NCBI GenBank assembly: GCA_029932445.1
Contig: JAOZQB010000093.1
Coordinates: 1 to 10,972, forward strand
Direction of reading: 5' to 3'
DNA length: 10,972 nucleotides
From: Bacteroidales bacterium
GTDB taxonomy: Bacteria > Bacteroidota > Bacteroidia > Bacteroidales > JAADGE01
Of this stretch, positions 5,644 through 10,972 are shown one piece after another. Position 1 is the stretch's first letter. Each line of letters starts with the position of its first letter. The position numbers and the translations under genes were made by a program. The notes under the pieces are model-generated. The model saw only the letters and a program-made list of their open reading frames with translations, was not told the origin of the DNA and did not search any database.

Positions 5644-7137
5644 ATGGCAAAAATACATAAGATTTTAATAGCCAACAGAGGCGAAATTGCTTTAAGAGTG
5701 ATGCGTTCGGCAAAGGAACTCGGAATAAAAACCGTTGCTGTATATTCGGAAGCCGACCGCCGTTCGCCGCACGTTAAATATGCCGATGAAGCTGTTTTAT
5801 TAGGTCCTCCGCCGTCTAATAAATCCTATCTGCTCGGTGATAAAATCATTGAATTTTGCAAACAATTAAAAGTCGATGCCGTGCATCCGGGCTACGGATT
5901 TCTATCTGAAAATGCCGAATTTGCCGAAGCCGTAAAAGATGCAGGTTTAATTTTTATAGGTCCCGAACCCGAAGCCATAAATTTAATGGGTGATAAGTTA
6001 CAAGCTAAGGAGACCGTAAAAAATTACAATATCCCTATGATTCCGGGAACGGATAAAGCCATTACGGATATTGAAAAAGCAAAAGTTTTTGCTTTAAAAA
6101 TAGGCTATCCGATTTTAATAAAAGCTTCAGCCGGCGGCGGCGGTAAAGGCATGCGTGTTGTCGAAAAACCGGGAGATTTTGAAGAGCAAATGAAAACAGC
6201 CGTGAACGAAGCCACTTCAGCTTTCGGAAACGGAGCCGTTTTTATCGAAAAATATTTTACTTCACCACGCCATATTGAAATTCAAATTATGGCTGATAAT
6301 TTCGGTAATACGGTTTATTTGTTTGAAAGAGAATGTTCCGTTCAAAGAAGACATCAAAAAGTAATTGAAGAAGCACCATCTGCCGTTCTTACACCCGAAT
6401 TAAGAAAGAAAATGGGCGAAACGGCCGTAAATGTTGCAAAAGCATGTAACTATACCGGAGCAGGAACCGTGGAATTCTTATACAATGACGGGGCATTTTA
6501 TTTTCTGGAAATGAACACACGGCTACAAGTGGAACATCCTGTAACCGAGCTTATTACAGGTATTGATTTGGTGAAAGAACAAATTCGCGTTGCCGAAGGA
6601 AATCCTCTGAGTTTTTCTCAAGAAGACTTAAAAATTAACGGTCATGCTGTTGAAGTACGTGTTTATGCCGAAGATCCTTCAAATAATTTCTTGCCCGATA
6701 TCGGCAAACTTGAAGAATATAAAAAACCCGAAGGGCCCGGCGTCAGAGTCGATGACGGTTTTGAGGAAGGTATGGACATTCCGATTTATTACGACCCGAT
6801 GATTTCAAAACTCATTACTTTCGGAAAAGACAGAACGGAAGCCATAGAACGCATGATACGAGCCGTTGATGATTACAAGGTTACAGGAATTCAAACCACT
6901 TTAGCTTTCGGTAAATTTGTTATGCAAAACGAAATCTTCCGCAAAGGAAATTACAGCACGGGCTTTGTAAACAATCATTTTAAACCTGAATTCCTTTTAG
7001 ACGACCCTTCAGAAGATAAAAATATATTGGCTTCAATTCTTGCTGCAAAAGTTTTTTCGGAAACAGAAACGAAAAAATTAATTTCAACTAACAATAATTC
7101 CGGTTCTCAATCCGGCTGGAAAAAAAACAGATTATAA
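5644..7137 (+). CDS. accC: Biotin carboxylase subunit of acetyl-/propionyl-CoA carboxylase
   Basis: This enzyme carboxylates the biotin of a carrier protein using ATP and bicarbonate. The 497-residue protein has the biotin carboxylase N-domain (KILIANRGEIALRV, residues 6-19; HPGYGFLSEN, 81-90). An ATP-grasp domain follows, with the glycine-rich loop SAGGGGKGM (162-170), ERECSVQRRHQKVIEEAP (228-245) and EMNTRLQVEHPVTE (289-302). The C-domain carries Arg339 and AEDP (342-345). The C-terminus ends in SGWKKNRL after a roughly 45-residue extension beyond the usual length of about 450. That feature is typical of Bacteroidota subunits paired with propionyl- or methylmalonyl-CoA carboxyltransferases, so the true substrate may be propionyl-CoA. 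No biotin carrier or carboxyltransferase gene is adjacent: a palindrome-rich gap lies upstream and ftsZ converges 53 bases downstream. Enzyme class is certain; the partner is not. Confidence 0.94.
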   Translation: MAKIHKILIANRGEIALRVMRSAKELGIKTVAVYSEADRRSPHVKYADEAVLLGPPPSNKSYLLGDKIIEFCKQLKVDAVHPGYGFLSENAEFAEAVKDAGLIFIGPEPEAINLMGDKLQAKETVKNYNIPMIPGTDKAITDIEKAKVFALKIGYPILIKASAGGGGKGMRVVEKPGDFEEQMKTAVNEATSAFGNGAVFIEKYFTSPRHIEIQIMADNFGNTVYLFERECSVQRRHQKVIEEAPSAVLTPELRKKMGETAVNVAKACNYTGAGTVEFLYNDGAFYFLEMNTRLQVEHPVTELITGIDLVKEQIRVAEGNPLSFSQEDLKINGHAVEVRVYAEDPSNNFLPDIGKLEEYKKPEGPGVRVDDGFEEGMDIPIYYDPMISKLITFGKDRTEAIERMIRAVDDYKVTGIQTTLAFGKFVMQNEIFRKGNYSTGFVNNHFKPEFLLDDPSEDKNILASILAAKVFSETETKKLISTNNNSGSQSGWKKNRL

Positions 7138-7190
7138 AAAATTAAGCCCGACAAAAATTGCAGGACTTTTTTAAAACAGATATCAACTGT

Positions 7191-8627
7191 TTAATCTGCT
7201 TTATCATGCAAATAAGAATTATTTTCTTTAATAGAAATTTCTCCGTTTTCATCCGTCAATGTTTCTCGCGAAAAATCAGTTTTCTCCGTATCGTTTTCTT
7301 CTTTTATATTTAAACCTTTACGTTTATATGCCGGAACATCTTCCAATTCGTCAATATTTGACAAATAATCGGCAATTTTTTGTTTTTCAGAAGAAATTTC
7401 AACTGATGATTGCACATGTCTTTCAATTTTTTTCTCATGGTCTTCTTCGTTCGGAATATTTTGCACAAAAATCTCCGTATTCATATTTTCGGTATGTTCC
7501 GAAGTCGATTTCACTTTAATTTCAGAGTCGTATTCATTGCTTTGGATAAATTCCGATTCTTTCGGTTTTACCGGAGTGTCCCCGATAATAATTATTTTTT
7601 TATCTGTCGGCTTTTCTTCCTCTTCAGCTGCATTATTGATATAAATTTCCGGGATATCACGGGTCCCGAAACCGGTTGCAATAATAGTAACAGCAATTTT
7701 TTCTCCCAATGCTTCATTAACATTATTTCCCCAAATTAAATCGGCAGAATTACCGGCTTCACGTTGAACATACTCATTAATATAGCTTATTTCATCCATG
7801 GTTGCTTCATTCTCTCCTGAAACAATATTTAAAAGAATGTTTTTTGCTCCTTTGATATCCGTATTATCGAGCAACGGAGATGTTAAAGCGGCTTTTACGG
7901 CTATTTCGGCTCTGTTATCTCCGACACCTTCTCCCGTGCCCATTAATGCTACTCCGCTGCCTTTCATCACGGTATCAACATCAGCAAAGTCGACATTTAT
8001 ATGACCTTCAACCGTAATTATTTCGGCAATTCCTTTAGCCGCAACGGTCAAAACCTCATCGGCTTTCCCCAAAGCTTTGGAACCGGCAAGGTCGCCGTAT
8101 ATTTCACGGATTTTTTCATTGTTGATAATTAACAAAGCATCCACATGTTTCTCCATTAAAGTGATTCCTTCAACGGCACTTTTAATCCGTTTTCGGCCTT
8201 CATATCTGAACGGTAAGGTAACAATTCCCACCGTAAGAATCCCCATTTCTTTTGCGGCTTCAGCAATAACGGGTGCTGCTCCGGTTCCGGTTCCGCCGCC
8301 CATTCCTGCCGTAATAAAAACCATTTTTGTTCCTTCGGAAAGAATGGCTTTGATATCTTCAATATTTTCAATGGCAGCTTCGCGTCCTTTATCCGGTTGG
8401 TTACCGGCTCCCAAACCCTCAGTTAAGGTTTTACCGAGTTGTACTTTTTTTCTGACAGGGCTTTTTGCCAACGCTTGCACATCGGTATTTGCAACAATAA
8501 AGTCAACACCCGTAATCCCTTTATCGTACATGAAATTAACGGCATTACTGCCACCGCCGCCAACACCGATTACTTTTATTATCGTTTTAAAATTTACCGG
8601 TAAATTAAATTCTAATAAATCATCCAT
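7191..8627 (-). CDS. ftsZ: Cell division protein FtsZ
   Basis: FtsZ is the tubulin-like GTPase that forms the cytokinetic ring at mid-cell. The 478-residue protein has an N-terminal GTPase domain with IKVIGVGGGGSNAVN (17-31) and the tubulin signature GGGTGTGAAPV (110-120). The T7 catalytic loop is NVDFADVDTVM (211-221), with Asp213 and Asp216. The polymerisation domain ends near residue 330. An acidic, disordered linker of about 100 residues leads to a conserved C-terminal peptide, EDVPAYKRKGLNI (429-441), the usual docking site for FtsA. A further 37 polar residues follow it. It is the last gene of the murC-ftsQ-ftsA-ftsZ run, 42 bases after ftsA, and probably shares its transcript. There is no Shine-Dalgarno. 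It converges with accC across 53 bases that lack a clear terminator. Confidence 0.98.
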   Translation of the reverse strand: MDDLLEFNLPVNFKTIIKVIGVGGGGSNAVNFMYDKGITGVDFIVANTDVQALAKSPVRKKVQLGKTLTEGLGAGNQPDKGREAAIENIEDIKAILSEGTKMVFITAGMGGGTGTGAAPVIAEAAKEMGILTVGIVTLPFRYEGRKRIKSAVEGITLMEKHVDALLIINNEKIREIYGDLAGSKALGKADEVLTVAAKGIAEIITVEGHINVDFADVDTVMKGSGVALMGTGEGVGDNRAEIAVKAALTSPLLDNTDIKGAKNILLNIVSGENEATMDEISYINEYVQREAGNSADLIWGNNVNEALGEKIAVTIIATGFGTRDIPEIYINNAAEEEEKPTDKKIIIIGDTPVKPKESEFIQSNEYDSEIKVKSTSEHTENMNTEIFVQNIPNEEDHEKKIERHVQSSVEISSEKQKIADYLSNIDELEDVPAYKRKGLNIKEENDTEKTDFSRETLTDENGEISIKENNSYLHDKAD

Positions 8628-8669
8628 AGTTAAGTTTTTATATGGTTTGAAAACCTTTTTTAATATATT

Positions 8670-9995
8670 TTATTCTTCAAATTCAGTATCTTCCTCACTA
8701 AAAAAATCAAATGTTATTTGTTTTGCACTTTCCGAAAATTTATTTAATAATGATTTAATACTTCCGGTTGACGTTTCCTTTCTTTCTGCAGATTTCTTAT
8801 CTTTTTTTCTTCTTCTCTTTTTAACGGAAGAAAAATCAAAGGTGTCCGCATTTTCAAATCCGAGAAGGATTAATCCGACAGCTGTTGATAATTTAGGACT
8901 GTTCATTCTGGCTCCTCCGGTAGAAACGCTTTCCGGCGGTCTGGAAACCTTGACATCCAATCCTGTTTTATATTTTATCAACTGCGGTAAATTTTCCAAC
9001 AAGGCACCTCCGCCTGTCAATGCAATTCCTGCACCTAATTTATCTCGATATCCCGAATTCAATAATTCAAAATTAATAATTTCGATAATTTCTTCCATCC
9101 GTGCCTGAATGACTTTCGATAATTCCGCCAAATCAATTTCCTTTTGGTCTCTTCCGTTTATCCCGGGAATTACGGCAACACTGTCTTTTTTAGCAAATTC
9201 ACTTAAAGCCGTTCCGCATTCAACTTTCAAATTTTCGGCATGTTTATTTAAAATATGATAAGCTTCTTTAATATCTTTTGTTATAACATTTCCTCCGAAG
9301 GGTATTACGGCCGTATGTCTTAAAATCCCGTCGTAAAAAACAGCAATATCCGTTGTTCCGCCGCCGATATCAATTAAAGCAACACCGGCTTCTTTTTCTT
9401 CGTCCGTCAATACGGCTTCAGACGAAGCAATCGGTTCCAAATATAAAGTTTTCGGCTGTATATCAATTAATTCCAAACAACGTTTAATATTTTTTGCCGA
9501 GGTTTTTTCTCCGATAATAATATGATAATTTCCGGTTAATTTTTTTCCGTGAAATCCGACCGGGTGATCCACACCGTTTTCCATATCCACTTTAAAATTT
9601 TGCGGTATGATATCAATTATTTCCTGCCCCGGCTCCAAACTGATACTCTTAATTTCGGAAGTCATTTTATCCACATCAGCTTGTGTAATTTTATGATCTT
9701 CATTATCAATATAGATACTGTGACTGTTTTGAATACTTTTTATATGCTGCCCTGCAATACCTATATAAACTTCTTTAAATTGAAATTCTGATTTTTCTTC
9801 GGCTAATCGAACGGCTTGCCGAATCGCATCAGAAACGGTTTCAATATTCAAAACAACCCCGCGTTTGACACTTTTAGGCGGTGTCGGAACGGTTCCTTTT
9901 GTAAGAATTGTGACATTTCCCTTTTCATCTTTTTCTCCGACGAGTGCAACAATTTTTGTGGTTCCGATATCAACGGCAGTAATAAGTTCTCTCAT
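8670..9995 (-). CDS. ftsA: Cell division protein FtsA
   Basis: FtsA is an actin-like ATPase that tethers FtsZ to the membrane and recruits later divisome proteins. The 441-residue sequence shows phosphate-1 DIGTTK (9-14), the inserted SHS2/1C domain (about 85-165), phosphate-2 DIGGGTTD (209-216), and the adenosine motif LTGGGALL (326-333). After the core comes a basic linker, KKRRRKKDKK (392-401). A final amphipathic segment, SLLNKFSESAKQITFDFF (415-432), is the probable membrane-targeting helix, followed by an acidic tip. Length is slightly above the E. coli protein because of the basic linker. It lies 29 bases after ftsQ and 42 before ftsZ. A 343-codon frame lies antisense across the ftsZ/ftsA junction but shows no protein family. 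Confidence 0.97.
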   Translation of the reverse strand: MRELITAVDIGTTKIVALVGEKDEKGNVTILTKGTVPTPPKSVKRGVVLNIETVSDAIRQAVRLAEEKSEFQFKEVYIGIAGQHIKSIQNSHSIYIDNEDHKITQADVDKMTSEIKSISLEPGQEIIDIIPQNFKVDMENGVDHPVGFHGKKLTGNYHIIIGEKTSAKNIKRCLELIDIQPKTLYLEPIASSEAVLTDEEKEAGVALIDIGGGTTDIAVFYDGILRHTAVIPFGGNVITKDIKEAYHILNKHAENLKVECGTALSEFAKKDSVAVIPGINGRDQKEIDLAELSKVIQARMEEIIEIINFELLNSGYRDKLGAGIALTGGGALLENLPQLIKYKTGLDVKVSRPPESVSTGGARMNSPKLSTAVGLILLGFENADTFDFSSVKKRRRKKDKKSAERKETSTGSIKSLLNKFSESAKQITFDFFSEEDTEFEE

Positions 9996-10024
9996 GGTGT
10001 AAATTATTTAATGTTAATATTTTA

Positions 10025-10798
10025 TTATCTTTTAGTACAAACAATTTGACCTTTATATTTTAAATTTATATAGGTATATTTTTTCCATGAATGTTGGTTT
10101 AAATAATGTAAATAAAACTGTTTTAAATGCTTTAGTTTTTTTTCATAATCATACATATCTCCCAACATTATAATTTGATTTCCCACAACGGGGACTAATT
10201 CATATTCGTTTTTACTTGTAACATAAACTTGTTCTGTTTGAGCTTTTAAAAAATCATCGTCATCAATGTATTTTGCCAAAGTATATAATTCTTTTAAGGT
10301 TTTGCTAACCGTTGTATCAGAGTAAACTTTAACGATTCCGCCTTTGTAATTATAATTGATGTTACCGTTTGACGTTAAAACTCGAACGGTTCCTTTGTCG
10401 GACAACGGCATTAATTCTCCTTCTTCATCAATGTAAAATCCTTTTCCGGAATTTGAAAAAACTCTTAAAATCGGTTTTCTTTGTTCAACTTTAATTCCCA
10501 GAACACCGTTAATTTCCTTAAAAACATCCGCATTTTTAATCGACGGATACCGTTCAATTTTTCGTTCAAGAAGTCCTAAATTTACATTATCTATCGGGCT
10601 GCCTAACAGGTTTTTATATTCCGAAAAAATAATTTGTTTAACATCTTCTTTACTGATGATATTTTGATTTCCGGTATCAACAAATTCAATTTCCACCTTT
10701 TTACACAAAGTTTGTTTTGAAAACAAAATATACAAAACAACAGTCAGCCCGATTAAGGCCAAACTTATAATTGCATATATTTTTTGTTTTTTATTCAT
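10025..10798 (-). CDS. ftsQ: Cell division protein FtsQ
   Basis: FtsQ is a bitopic inner-membrane protein that links early and late divisome components. The start was placed at ATG 10798 (MNKKQKIYA), giving 257 residues. The frame stays open upstream to 10852, but that stretch is the 3' coding sequence of murC in another frame, and the chosen ATG overlaps the murC stop by 8 bases. A short cytoplasmic tail and one membrane helix (about 6-26) precede a POTRA domain (about 34-107). The FtsQ beta domain follows, with QRKPILRVF (107-115) and GFYIDEEGELMPLS (120-133), ending in YTYINLKYKGQIVCTKR. Sequence conservation in FtsQ is low, so the call also leans on the gene order murC-ftsQ-ftsA-ftsZ. Confidence 0.93.
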   Translation of the reverse strand: MNKKQKIYAIISLALIGLTVVLYILFSKQTLCKKVEIEFVDTGNQNIISKEDVKQIIFSEYKNLLGSPIDNVNLGLLERKIERYPSIKNADVFKEINGVLGIKVEQRKPILRVFSNSGKGFYIDEEGELMPLSDKGTVRVLTSNGNINYNYKGGIVKVYSDTTVSKTLKELYTLAKYIDDDDFLKAQTEQVYVTSKNEYELVPVVGNQIIMLGDMYDYEKKLKHLKQFYLHYLNQHSWKKYTYINLKYKGQIVCTKR

Positions 10799-10972
10799 TC
10801 CGCAATAATCTGTTTTTAATTTTATTTGCATATCGGTCAATATCTCCGGCACCCATCGTCATATAAACCGTGTTATTCTCAACTTTTATGTGATTTAAGA
10901 GTTCTTCTTTTACCGTTAATATTTTTTCTTTACACTCTATCCTTTAATAATTGCTTATGCCATTATTAAACA
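10791..10972 (-). CDS. murC: UDP-N-acetylmuramate--L-alanine ligase MurC, C-terminal end (partial, with in-frame stop)
   Basis: MurC adds L-alanine to UDP-MurNAc in peptidoglycan precursor synthesis. Only the C-terminal end is in the window. The minus-strand frame ending at TAA 10791-10793 encodes KEELLNHIKVENNT, then VYMTMGAGDIDRYANKI and KNRLLRNE, and GAGDID is the hallmark near the MurC C-terminus. Reading upstream, the same frame meets TAA at 10944-10946, 51 codons before the end, then stays open to the edge (FNNGISNY). All three minus-strand frames contain a stop between about 10930 and 10972, so no simple frameshift restores the gene. This may be a real nonsense mutation or an error at the end of the sequence, where a 9-bp fold-back repeat also lies. 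The identity of the 3' part is well supported. Confidence 0.8.

Noticed and set aside
7172..7193. Bidirectional terminator between accC and ftsZ
   Set aside because: The AAACAG/CTGTTT stem is only 6 bp, AT-rich, overlaps the ftsZ stop codon and lacks a T tract on either strand.
8077..9108. Plus-strand open frame of 343 codons
   Set aside because: It is antisense to the ftsZ/ftsA junction. Both of those genes are secure, and the frame has Ser/Pro/Ile-rich shadow composition with no domain.
10799..10852. Longer start for ftsQ, adding 18 residues (MPEILTD...)
   Set aside because: The added stretch is out-of-frame translation of the murC end. The ATG at 10798 overlaps the murC stop, as expected for coupled genes, and precedes a normal short cytoplasmic tail and membrane helix.

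Overview
The window reads as chromosomal DNA from a member of the Bacteroidota. The sequence is AT-rich by eye. Genes lack clear Shine-Dalgarno sites. Two intergenic sites match the Bacteroidota-type promoter (TTTG near -33, TAnnTTTG near -7). The gene set also fits: a slipin, a zinc-ribbon-tailed voltage-gated channel, a YifB/ComM ATPase, a long biotin carboxylase, and the murC-ftsQ-ftsA-ftsZ end of the division and cell-wall cluster. I cannot name a genus.

Layout. Bases 60-305 hold a MITE-like element with 18-bp terminal inverted repeats and a probable target-site duplication. It ends just before an exported glutathione peroxidase gene (314-841, +). Bases 842-1386 have no gene but hold a dense set of short palindromes, including a duplicated module of about 120 bp. 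Three minus-strand genes follow: a slipin/stomatin-like SPFH protein (1387-2127), a six-TM voltage-gated K+ channel-like protein (2245-3060), and a small XRE-type regulator (3097-3306) that probably shares a transcript with the channel. The plus-strand comM/yifB gene (3545-5083) diverges from them. Bases 5084-5643 hold a frameshifted, truncated REP-associated tyrosine transposase (RAYT) between copies of a REP-like palindrome. accC (5644-7137, +) runs convergently into the division genes. These lie on the minus strand, read right to left: the end of murC (to 10791), ftsQ (10798-10025), ftsA (9995-8670) and ftsZ (8627-7191).

How the genes work together. MurC makes a peptidoglycan precursor. 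FtsQ, FtsA and FtsZ are the divisome linker, the membrane-tethered actin homologue and the tubulin-like ring protein. Their tight spacing (8-bp overlap, then gaps of 29 and 42 bp) indicates one transcription unit. The other genes are ordinary housekeeping or envelope functions and show no obvious link to one another.

I found no convincing new multi-gene system. The unusual content is in the non-coding DNA: the MITE-like element, the duplicated palindrome module, and the RAYT remnant with its palindromes. A further anomaly is an in-frame stop codon near the 3' end of murC, close to the right edge of the window. It may be a sequence-end artefact.
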